Of a DNA stretch of 64,000 bases, positions 55,851-64,000 are shown in pieces. The notes below the pieces were generated by a model. It ran no database searches. It was not told where the DNA came from and was given only the letters and a program-made list of their open reading frames with translations. Numbering within the stretch: the stretch's first letter is position 1; each line of letters begins with the position of its first letter. A program made the translations under genes and the position numbers. Origin of the DNA: Malachius bipustulatus (taxonomy: Eukaryota > Arthropoda > Insecta > Coleoptera > Melyridae); NCBI GenBank assembly GCA_910589415.1, contig OU342632.1:51883341-51947340 (forward strand). Reading direction: 5' to 3'.

Positions 55851-57430
55851 GGTATTGGTATTTGGTATTTTATTTAACTAAATGTGAGAGATGGTTTATG
55901 TGGTCGCAAACACTGAAGCCAGCGGTCTTATTGTGTTTCTCACATTTAGATTTTCCTTGATTAGAAGAGCTCCGTTCCTTTGACAAGGTTCAGCTGTCCG
56001 CTAACCAAAGTTTTTTTCGCCAGATGGCTCCCGGGACTGATTGGTCCCAGGACCACATAGCGCGTTCTTGCGAGTGCTGGACACTCGAATATCACATGAG
56101 AAGCTGTCTCATCTTCTTCATTGCAGAGTCTACAAACTGGTTCTTCTCTGTATATCCCCAGTTTATGTAGGTGTACTCTTAGGTGGCAGTGTCCTGTGAG
56201 AAGACCCACCACCGTTCTGATCTGCAATCTGTTTAGTTGCAGTATCTGTCTGGCAAGGTTTTAAGAGGGCTCCTTGATCATCACCTTACCATGTTTGTTT
56301 CCTGTTATACGGTTCCAGTGTGCTCTATGTTGGGTTCTTACCCACTGAGCCACCGCCCCGCGTACAGTGTTTCTTGGGATGCCAAACACTGGTTCGGGCG
56401 CAGTGTAGTTCATCCCAGCGCCTTTCTTGGCTAGTTGATCTGTAGCCTCATTACCAGGCGTCCCACGGTGACCCGGAACCCAAACTAGTGTCACCACGTT
56501 GCACCTGGCTAAGTCAATGAGGTCTTGCAGGCATTCTCAGACCAGTTTTGATCTGATTTCATAAGCTGCAAGGGCTTTCAGGCTAGCCTGACTGTCGGAG
56601 AGGATGTAGATTTCCCTACCTCGATAGTTCCTTCTGGTATTCTCTCCAACGCATAACCTAATTGCATTTATTTCAGCCTGGAAGATGCTGGCATGAGTCC
56701 CCAGTTGCACGTAAATATTGCACCCGGGGATCACCCCATGCACTCCAGCTCCGGTACCTGTCTCTGTTTTTGAGCCGTCTGTTTACCAGACCAGCCCTTT
56801 TTTCAGGCACAGGTGGTCAAAACCCTGAATGGTTTTACAAATGATATCGTAGTACTCATACCATCGGATTGCATTTCCAGGATAGGATCTGCGATGGTAT
56901 CGGTTATTCTGGAATGCCCAGTTTTCCCAGGTTTATCCCAGTTTTGGTTTTGTTTCAGCCTGTAGGCGTCCAAACGTGCCTCGCTCTTAATATGAATGTC
57001 AAGAGGAGGTAGGTCAATTATGGCCTCCAGTGCTGTCGTTGATGTAGTGTTCATGGCTCCCGTGATGCCTAAGCATGCAAGCCTTTGAACACTTTGAATT
57101 TTCATAATGGCTTGTTTCTGGTTGATCTTTGGCCACCAGACTAGACAGCCATATGTTAGTTTGGGTCTGACCACGACAATATACAGCCAATGTAGCATGC
57201 GGGGTTTTAGTCCCCATGTTTTACTGAACGACCTTCTGCAAGCCATTAGGGCCATTTTACTTCTATTAATCGCCTTCTGCAGGTGAAGATTCCAGATCAG
57301 TTTTGCATCTAGGGTTATTCCCAGATATTTGACCCGGTCGTTCACCTGCAGCCGTTCATTGAAGAAGATGGGTGGGGTTAAATCCTCCATCTTGCTTCTT
57401 TTGGTGAAGGGGACCAGTGCCGTTTTGACA
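55851..57430 (-). mobile_element. 5'-truncated LINE inside the inner MITE
   Basis: The minus-strand element begins inside the RT region at about 57430 and ends with a 3' tail of ACCAAAT-type repeats (55851-55880). The MITE sequence flanking it (AAAACGACTT before, GGCTTACATG after) suggests a short GGCTT-like duplication. Confidence 0.85.
55961..57425 (-). pseudogene. LINE ORF2 3' part: RT thumb, RNase H, zinc-knuckle tail
   Basis: The thumb (57390-56830) has VKYLGITLDAKLIWNLHLQK, WGLKPRMLHWLYIVVVRPKL and YGCLVWWPK. RNase H lies in two frames at 56743-56537 (FQAEINAIRLCV, ILSDSQASLKAL) and 56497-56261 (LVWVPGHRGTPGNEATDQLA), giving the E, D and late H/D residues. The tail (56227-55961) has VVGLLTGHCHLRVHLHKLGI and CRLCNEEDETASHVIFEC, a C-x2-C-x8-H-x4-C knuckle. 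A shift near 56830 and a stop near 56536 break it. It is similar in plan to the LINEs at 23888 and 60256. Confidence 0.87.
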
Positions 57431-58083
57431 GGCTTACATGTCCCTACTTTAACTTTTTATGTACTATCCTATGGTGTAGAAACATTTGTACTTTCTTTGA
57501 TTTTTTCATTTGGCGACGCGTGGAGAAATCTCAGAATTTTTCAAATTTTTTATCACCCTGTATAAACATTTCATCTACATCATAGGATAGTACATAAAAA
57601 AGTAAAATAGGGACATGTAAGCCGTTTTTCTCTATCTTCAGCCGTTTTCGTTATACAGGGCCTTGAACTTGAAAAATGACGATTTTCACTTGTTTATAAC
57701 TAAAAAACTTCTAAATTTAAACACCAACTGTAAAAGCCAATCTTATTTTCTCTTCTCAGACAATCTAAAAATGCAATAACATAGGAGCATTCTATTTAAA
57801 AAAACATAACTTTGACATGCCACTGTCATATTGGACACTCTGTATACTCCAAAATAATTTTAAATTATGGCCATTTAGATCCTGTTCTTGAATTTGAAAT
57901 TTTTTTTTTTAAATCCATCGTTTGGCCTACAGAGACCGCTTCGAATAAGCTGGGACACCCTGTATAGTACCTAATATGTATATTATATTTATAGGTATTC
58001 ACAAACATGGGTGCTTTACTCTTATAAAAATTTAACTTTTTTGTCCTATACTCTACGCTTCGTATAGTAACTTAAAACAAATA

Positions 58084-58878
58084 CAGTGCGCGAGAAATAT
58101 AAGGAATAAATTCGATAAAACGAAAAGCGCTGTTTTTTTGAATAAATAAAAAAACAGGTCGATTTTGTTTTTGAGTTGTACAACTTTTGACATAATATTG
58201 GGCTATACAGGGTGATGCGCGAAAAAATGGTGACGTCATCGGCATTATTTTTAAATGGCGACCCTTGTTTTTTATTCCATTTTTTTATACTTCATTCAAT
58301 TGCCAGTATGGTAATGTAATCAATTTATAACCTTAAATAAGGAAATGTCTGAGAAAACAGCTTGTGAGTCGAAATTGTGCACTTTTTACTGATGTGAAAA
58401 TCGGAACATTAACAATAAAAAAAAAAATAAATAAATAAAAATGACTGTTTCCATGGTAATTTTATAAGATCTGTCTATTAAATTAAGTCTATTAAATTAA
58501 ATCTGTTAAATTGAATTAAATTAAATCTATTAAATCTGTCTATTAAATTGAATATCACTCCAAATTAAGTTATTTTCACAGAAGTTTCGTCGTTTAAGGT
58601 TACAAATTGATTACATTACCGTATTGGCAATTGAATGAAGTATCAAAAAATGGAATAAAAAAAAATATATTAACATTAAAAAAAAATAATTTAAAAAAAT
58701 AAAACATTTAAAAAAAATACCGATGACGTCACCACTTTTTCGCGCATCACCCTGTATACCCCAATATTATGTCAAAAGTTCAAGAACTCAAAAACAAAAT
58801 CGACCAGTTTTTTTATTTATTCAAAAAAACAGCGCTTTCCGTTTTGTCGAATTTATTCCTTACTTTTCTCGCGCACTG
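58084..58878. mobile_element. outer foldback MITE (CAGTGCGCGAG ends)
   Basis: Arms 58084-58205 and 58757-58878 are inverted copies (CAGTGCGCGAGAAATATAAG; AAACAGGTCGATTTTGTTTT; ACATAATATTGGG). TA lies outside both ends. The centre is taken by another MITE. Confidence 0.88.
58208..58754. mobile_element. inner foldback MITE (CAGGGTGATGCGCG ends)
   Basis: Inverted ends CAGGGTGATGCGCGAAAAA and matching arms (GTGACGTCATCGG; TGAAGTAT/ATACTTCA; CAATTTATAACCTTAA) face each other around an AT-rich centre at 58480-58550 that contains TCTATTAAATTAAA repeats. TA duplication at 58206-58207 and 58755-58756. Without it the target reads GGGCTATATACCCC, the exact centre of the outer palindrome. Confidence 0.88.
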
Positions 58879-59128
58879 TATGTGTCAAATAAAGTTCTAG
58901 AAGAAGCACAAACTGTCTGCGCAATTTATTTTTTTTAATCCTATAATAAAAAAAATTCTGTTTCTGTTTTCATCGTCTTATTCAGCGAAAAAAAATACTA
59001 CTATATTTTGCTAATTTAACCGATTTTGCAGATCAAAAATAACGGAGTTAGCACTAGTACCGACTTAACTTTAATGACCCTGTACAGCCCCGCTCTCCTA
59101 CCTACCTTCTGTTATAATTTATTTTCAG

Positions 59129-59200
59129 GTGAACAATCTAACAGACATAGTCGAAGAAAACGAGAGAAAACTGCAGCCTTTTTCAACGCAATACAAGCAA
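59129..59200 (+). CDS. candidate second exon of the Gr gene
   Basis: A 72-bp phase-0 exon lies between a good acceptor (pyrimidine-rich CTACCTTCTG...ATTTTCAG) and a consensus donor (CAA|gtgagt). It reads VNNLTDIVEENERKLQPFST and four more residues, YKQ being the last three. This suits the loop of Gr proteins just before the seventh segment, which often has an amphipathic helix ending in a LxxFSxQ-type motif. It is in phase with both large exons. The gap from exon B is 5.4 kb and is filled by LINE and MITE insertions. The final exon with the TYxxxxxQF ending was not found before 64000. A chance exon or another gene is possible. Confidence 0.45.
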
Positions 59201-59613
59201 GTGAGTGAATACATATATTTTGTGAGATATGTTAGGTACCTAAATTTTTTTATTCATCTCTTGTAATTACGGAGGAATACTCCATAATCTATTGTAGTTT
59301 CGAGTAAAAATATCTTAACAAGTCTTGTAAATCTTCTAATGTAGCAATAAACTTAAATATCAAAGTTTGGCAAACATTTACACTGGCAGGTAATTATTGG
59401 CTAAAACATTTACATTTATTTTAATTTTTTTTATAATGCATTCATTTGCTTTCTAATATTTATTTAATATTCTGGCTTGAAACATTTCAAGCCAGACGTC
59501 AGAGAAATTGAACAATATCAATAATTGTTATTTAATTAGGGAAAAGAAATTTAGAGCTGGAATCGGTTCATTACACGGCTCTTTTGAGTATACTAAGTTA
59601 TTCCCTACCTCCG

Positions 59614-59629
59614 CCCCCCCCCCCCCCCC
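59614..59629. repeat. poly-C tract, 16 bp
   Basis: Homopolymer in AT-rich DNA. Confidence 0.85.
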
Positions 59630-60077
59630 GGAACAAACGCCGTTTTGGCAAAATGGCTAAATGATTTTTCACTTATTATGTTCTGAGTGGTTGGCATCAA
59701 AATACAAGATACCTAATGAAATTTTATATTGAAAATTTCGGGTACACTTTTTTGTACGAATTAAAATAAATGTTCAGAGTTTCAGGCGAGAAAAATCTTT
59801 CCAGATTCAATTTACTTACTGACGCTATTCTGCAATTTTGCTTTTCGCTCGCAAAATACAAATATGAGAAAAAATGGTGGAAAAAAAAATTATTAGAGGC
59901 GTATCGAATAGGTCAACTCCACTAATGTGATTTTATTAAGTTGCTTCGGCGTTGAAGATCTTTAATCGCTTACATCTGTGGCAGTTTAAACGATTATGCC
60001 GTGCGAGAATACTTGGTATACACAGACAAGTAATTGCACTCTACGATTCTGTACTATAAACAAAAGTCTCAGTAAAC

Positions 60078-60240
60078 ATGTATTTCGATGAGAACATGAC
60101 GATAACAATGCCTCAGGAAAAAATCCTTTCGAAAGATCAAAATAAAAACCGACTGATCGGTTTGCTATGCGGCAAGCTTAAGACTGCAGGATTCGATATT
60201 GATATTGATATTGAGGGTGTCAGATGTGCTGCGACCTATT
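60078..60240 (+). pseudogene. broken gene of an uncharacterised repetitive family, part 1
   Basis: The frame starts MYFDENMTITMPQEKILSKD and continues NKNRLIGLLCGKLKTAGFDI. This is the N-K-x-R-L-I-x-L-L-x-x-K-L-x-x-A-G pattern of a protein family seen in many copies in insect genomes, in which a DADxLI motif follows and the C-terminus is cysteine-rich. The family's function is unknown to me. The frame is interrupted at ATYYKSIV by a LINE. TATTACAAATCTATTG before the LINE and TATTATAAGACTATTG after it look like a diverged target duplication. Parts 2 and 3 follow downstream. Confidence 0.5.
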
Positions 60241-60255
60241 ACAAATCTATTGTAC

Positions 60256-61185
60256 CCCCTGTTCTCTGCTTCTTTGGAGTATATTCCCTTCATTGAAGCA
60301 GCCTCTCCAACTCCGCTTCCCTTAGGAATTTCAGGATTTGAAGGGGATCAAGGCCGGGCAAAGCCCCCCCGTTGAGCTGGTGTTGGCCCAGAACATCGTT
60401 TCTTTTACGTTCTAGTGCTTCGCAGTTCATCAATAGGTGACGAAGCGTCTCGTTTTCTTCCCTGCAGAGTCTGCAAACGCCATCTTTTTCTATACCAAGT
60501 TTCCTCAGGTGTTCATTGAGCTTGCAATGACCTGTTAAGAATCCTGTTAGTATTCTGAGACTTCCTTTGTTAAGGGTCAGGAGTTTTCTTGACCTTTCTC
60601 AGTTAAAGTTCCCGAGAAGCTCCTTGGACTGTCTCAATCCTGGGAGGTTATTCCAATGGATTTCTCTCAGTTTTTCTTCTTCCTTCCGAAGTTCTGCCTT
60701 GAAGAACGTGTCTTTGAGGCTACAGAATGGTTCTGGTCCTATAAAGGGTGTCGATGCTCCTTTTCTTGCCAATGAGTGGGCACGTTCGTTTCCCTCAATC
60801 CCAGTGTGTCCTGGTATCCATTTGAGGTGAATTTTGTTCTTTCTGCCTAGTTTATTGAGTTTTTGTAGGCAATTCCATGACATTTTTGAGCTGATGATAG
60901 GAGAACTCAGCGTCTTTATGGCTGCTTGACTGTCTGTCAGTATTGCTATTTCCCTATTTTTATAGTTTCTGTCGAGGTTTATTTGGGCGCATACTTCTAT
61001 TGCGTACAGTTCAGCTTGAAGTATGCTTGGGGATGTTCCCATCAGCTCGGAGTAGTTGGTGCCTGGCCCATATACTCCTGCCCCAGTTCCCTCGGTGGCC
61101 TTTGAGCCGTCTATGTACCATCTTATATTGTACCTTCTTTGAGAGTGTGAATGGATGTGTTGCTCCATTATTCTTTCATTCTGCA
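60256..61185 (-). pseudogene. LINE ORF2 3' part: RNase H and zinc-knuckle tail, in the broken gene
   Basis: The minus-strand frame of 189 codons from 61168 holds a complete RNase H: WYIDGSKATEGTGAGVYG, ILQAELYAIEVCAQ, ILTDSQAAIKTLS and WIPGHTGIEGNERAHSLARK, with the D, E, D and late H/D residues. A TAA at about 60601-60599 stops it. Beyond this the tail goes on with LTLNKGSLRILTGFLTGHCK and CRLCREENETLRHLLMNC (C-x2-C-x8-H-x4-C), ending near 60294. The 5' truncation is at the start of RNase H. The element is a different subfamily from those at 23877 and 55851 but has the same plan. Confidence 0.88.
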
Positions 61186-61281
61186 GGATTTATTATAAGA
61201 CTATTGAAGATGCTGACGATCTGATGATCATCGGCTCGGTGATAGATATTTCGACTGATCGCGATTCGGTCATACTTAGTA
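61186..61281 (+). pseudogene. broken gene, part 2
   Basis: Directly after the LINE the plus strand reads YYKTIEDADDLMIIGSVIDI and continues STDRDSVILST to a TGA. DADxLI followed by a hydrophobic strand and a V-x-L-x-x stretch is what comes next in the same family after part 1, so the LINE split one coding region. Frame lost after 61281. Confidence 0.5.
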
Positions 61282-61469
61282 CGTGAATGCGTTGATCTTT
61301 TAATCCTTATGACAGGGTTATCTTCACCTAACTTGTCTACTAAAATCTACTTTATGGAACCAAGCAAAGAGAAAACAGAAAAACAAATTTATTCTCCTAC
61401 AAGTTTTAGGTATTCAAAAGGAGTTCGGGATAATATGTATTAAGTATGGATAATATATTATATAATATA

Positions 61470-62052
61470 CAGGGTGTACCAGCTCGATTTAGACAACGGT
61501 AAGGGCCGTGTAGGTCTCGTCAAGACGAAACGTTTTTTTTATTTGAAGTTTTTGGATTTGGACCTTCGTTGCGGAAATATGGCCGACTTCCGGTTTTTAG
61601 TTTTTTGGCTCCAGTTTCGGCATTTTTAGGTTCTCGCCCAAACTGAAACTAGTTTTGGAAACTCCTTAGCTTCAGTTACAACTTTCATATTGAAGTCAAG
61701 GTTCTATCTCTGTTGGATTTAAAATGGCGACATGCCCAAGACTTTCAATTTTAAGTCTTTGAATCAATTCAAATTAAATCAAATTGAAAAATTAAGATTT
61801 TGAATCCAACAGAGATAGAAACCTTGACTTCAATATGAAACTTGTAACTGAAGCTAAGGAGTTTCCAAAACTAGTTTCAGTTTGGGCGAGAACCTAAAAA
61901 TGGCGAAACTGGAGCCAAAAAACTAAAAACCGGAAGTCGGCCATATTTCCGCAACTAAGGTCCAAATCCAAAAACTTCAAATAAAAAAACGTTTCGTCTT
62001 GACGAGACCTACACGGCCCTTACCGTTGTCTAAATCGAGCTGGTACACCCTG
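61470..62052. mobile_element. foldback TA-MITE, 583 bp
   Basis: Inverted arms of about 270 bp begin CAGGGTGTACCAGCTCGATT, contain AAACGTTT, GGAAATATGGCCGACTTCCG and CAACAGAGATAG, and meet near 61760. TA duplication at 61468-61469 and 62053-62054. No frame. It sits between pieces of the broken gene. Confidence 0.92.
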
Positions 62053-62054
62053 TA

Positions 62055-62940
62055 TAATATAATAAATTATTATAACAGAAGTAATTGCCAAAAATTATAG
62101 TTAATTAAAAATTGTTAAGGGCTATAGGCAAAATATTTCTTCTTTAGTATGGTCTTTATTATTAAATCAACGCGTTTCGACCAACAATTTGGGTTATCTT
62201 CGGGATTCTAAAAAGCAAAAACTGTTTGCTTTTTACCTAACTTTTTTCAAGACTTTTTTCAACCTATCCAAGGTTTTCTGATAAAAAAAATACATTTTTA
62301 GGTTGCCTCTTTCTGAGACTGCTATAGAACTGCAGAAGTTCGATTCAGTCTGTACTCCGATAGAAAAAAACGTGTTCTCATAATATCTGACTCTGACTGA
62401 AATTGGCCTGTAGATAGTAAACGCCATTTAACGTAAAGAAAAGCGAAACTGTCGAATTAGTGAATTTACTTTCATTTGTAAAATCCAACTCTACTCAAAC
62501 ACAGGTGTCTAAACATATGATATTTCTTTTTTTGTCAGAAAACCTTGCAGCGGTTGAAAAAAGTCAAGAGATCATATTTACTCAGAAATGATAAAGGATT
62601 TGAAAAATAGTTTTATTTTCATGAAAAAGCAGTGGCGTACTATTTTTTTTTCAAAAATATTAAGTGTAACGCGACTTGCACGAACGCCACTGCCACAATA
62701 ACTAAAAGTTATACGTTGGGAAATGCCTCTTGATGCATGGAAAGTGTACACCAATTTTCACGGAAATATCTTAATTGTTATCAAAGTTATTATTAAAAAA
62801 CGATTTTTTTCTTGAAACTTCAACACCCTGTAGTTAAAAAGTTGGGCCTCTTAGGACATATGTTTATACTTACTTTTTTTCTTAAAATAATCTCATCAAT
62901 CACCCTCTGAATTTTCTCGGTTCATTTTAGATAAACCTTG
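62055..62940. other. no recognisable gene
   Basis: AT-rich. A 64-codon minus-strand frame (62427-62233) has weak resemblance to LINE C-termini, not enough to call. An ACACCCTGTAG terminus lies at 62823. Confidence 0.35.
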
Positions 62941-63211
62941 TATAAGGGCCGCCGTGCGGCAGGCTGCGAGGCAGTAGTATTTTGGAAGTGAAGGTGAAAG
63001 CTGAAGTATTATAGTAAGGAAGAGAGAGCAGCAGTGAGAGTGAAGTGTGAAGTAAGGAAGCCATTAGTGAAAGTATAGCGGATTATAAAGAGTGGAGATA
63101 AGAGAACAGCTGTGTTTGATTATTTAGAATTGAAGGTTATAACTTGTGTTAGTCAATAAAGGAATTTGCAGACTTTAGTGGTGGTGATTTATTATTGAGA
63201 GGCCCGTAACA
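62941..63211 (+). repeat. diverged, deleted LTR related to element Y
   Basis: From about 63000 the text follows the second half of the Y LTR: GTGAAGTGTGAAGTAAGGAA, AGTATAGCGGATTATAAAG, GAACAGCTGTGTTTGATTAT, AATAAAGGAATTTGCA and finally GGCCCGTAACA. The first 300 bp of the LTR are missing or replaced. It shows that the Y family has older members nearby. Confidence 0.75.
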
Positions 63212-63630
63212 CTATCATGGCTCTTTACGGAAGAGAATCTGGCAAGTAGTCTCTGAATGGATTCAAATACTTACTTATGCTTTGCGAAATAAGTAGCAAA
63301 AAGTACGTTTAATCTAGTATCATTGCCTCCAACAAAGTATTCTGCCCGTCAGCACTCTTTTAGAACGTACCATTAAATTCAAGAAAAGTATGGTAATATC
63401 AAGGACCTCAAGATTGGGGTTAGAGAAAAACAAAACTGAGTCTACTTCTAATACCCACTAAAAACGAATTTGCTCCACAACAATTTCCAAAAACTATAAG
63501 CTGTAAATGTACGAAAGGCTGCAATAGGTCATGTGGGTGTGGGAAAGTCAGATCACGATGTTCGGTGATTTGTTCAGAGTACCAAGGACAATATTGTAGG
63601 AACATTGTCACCCTCGTTAATGACTCATCA
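63212..63630 (+). pseudogene. broken gene, part 3 (cysteine-rich C-terminus)
   Basis: Degraded plus-strand frames give ESGK, SLNGFKYLLMLCEISSKKYV and a QDWG word. A clearer stretch at 63450-63600 follows: EFAPQQFPKTISCKCTKGCN, RSCGCGKVRSRCSVICSEY. Repeated C-x-C-x3-C and C-x-C-x6-C spacing is the signature cysteine-rich tail of the same repetitive family as parts 1 and 2. Stops occur at about 63241, 63293 and 63357. It lies right after the LTR fragment. Confidence 0.5.
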
Positions 63631-64000
63631 AAAACAACGACTGCACTACCGGATACGATAACGATAGCGACCCAGATGATAAATTTCGGTTCAGAAATAA
63701 GGGACAGTTTTGAACCCCCGATATCGAAAAAAAAATTTTAAGTTGTCAACGGTAACAGTAAGGTTGTTCGTGAATGATAATCCGAATGAGAAAATCAAGC
63801 ATTATGGTATTTATGGTGAGCGAAGCAGACAATAATGCATGATAGCGTCAGTTGTTGCGTAAATTTGTCAAGATACGTGATTTTTCTTAGCTGTAACAAT
63901 GAAAATATTATTCCTACAAAAAAAATGTTCAAATGATCTATCAAGAGAAGTCAAAGGCTCCGAAAGAGACTTCAAAGCGTATTATGGGTTGCAGACACTC
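63631..64000. other. no recognisable feature
   Basis: AT-rich end of the window; nothing recognised. Confidence 0.4.

Larger units (their letters stand above)
55627..57842. mobile_element. inner TA-MITE (family P), split by a LINE
   Basis: Left half at 55627-55850 and right half at 57431-57842 match the complete copy at 33094-33722. TA flanks are 55625-55626 and 57843-57844; the target reads AGTATATACT, a palindrome with TA at its centre. Confidence 0.85.
55544..57962. mobile_element. outer TA-MITE carrying a nested MITE and LINE
   Basis: CAGAGTGTCCCAGCTTATTC at the left and GAATAAGCTGGGACACCCTG at the right, with TA outside (55542-55543, 57963-57964). Matching continues through CGGTCTCTGTAGGCCAAACG. 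The arms then diverge in length. A second MITE sits between them. Confidence 0.85.

Noticed and set aside
59775..59900. Acceptor-like TTTCAG followed by an open stretch downstream of the Gr exon
   Set aside because: The translation lacks the TYxxxxxQF ending and Gr-like hydrophobic pattern.
62233..62427. 64-codon minus-strand frame with weak LINE C-terminus look
   Set aside because: Only a vague RYYxNTFF-like match; not enough to call.

Overview
The window looks like nuclear DNA of an insect. It is AT-rich and intron-bearing, it carries two chemoreceptor (gustatory receptor, Gr) exons, and it is packed with insect-type transposable elements: Jockey/CR1-like and RNase H-bearing LINEs, Ty3/gypsy LTR elements, PIF/Harbinger remnants and many short palindromic TA-flanked elements. 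A beetle is my best guess from the general look, but the order is not proven. I saw no rRNA, tRNA, CRISPR or prokaryotic signals.

Host genes are few. Two paralogous Gr first exons lie on the + strand at 30103-31032 and 52745-53677. Each encodes six membrane segments and ends at a phase-0 CAG|gtaatg donor. A small phase-0 exon at 59129-59200 fits the next step of the protein. The layout is compatible with alternative large 5' exons spliced to shared 3' exons; the last exon, with the TYxxxxxQF motif, is not in the window. A second, broken gene of an uncharacterised repetitive family lies in pieces between 60078 and 63630.

Layout. 1-10 kb: an inverted pair of PIF/Harbinger elements (161-1640), transposase and LINE scraps, and a Harbinger-like MITE (8184-9025). 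10-20 kb: a decayed LINE (10747-12340), two foldback elements, a Harbinger relic (17116-17762) and a transposase pseudogene (18177-18945). 21-26.5 kb: a minus-strand LINE interrupted by a plus-strand LINE, with a visible target-site duplication. 26.7-29.9 kb: a foldback/tandem repeat block, the 5' end of an LTR element and MITEs. 30-35 kb: Gr exon A and nested palindromes.

35.7-40.6 kb holds a complete young Ty3/gypsy element (X, minus strand, duplication AGGAG) inserted into a LINE ORF1. 41.4-49.8 kb holds a second complete gypsy element (Y, plus strand) whose LTRs look identical and whose gag is split by a 2.3-kb DNA transposon with dozens of TTATAA-like motifs, possibly an undescribed family. 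50-52 kb is a transposase pseudogene split by an LTR. 52.7-59.2 kb is Gr exon B and its long, element-filled intron. 60-64 kb is the broken gene with a LINE, a MITE and an LTR fragment inside it.

The most striking pattern is nested insertion of TA-duplicating palindromic elements at the TA in the middle of other palindromes, seen at 33 kb and 58 kb, with a related case at 55-58 kb.
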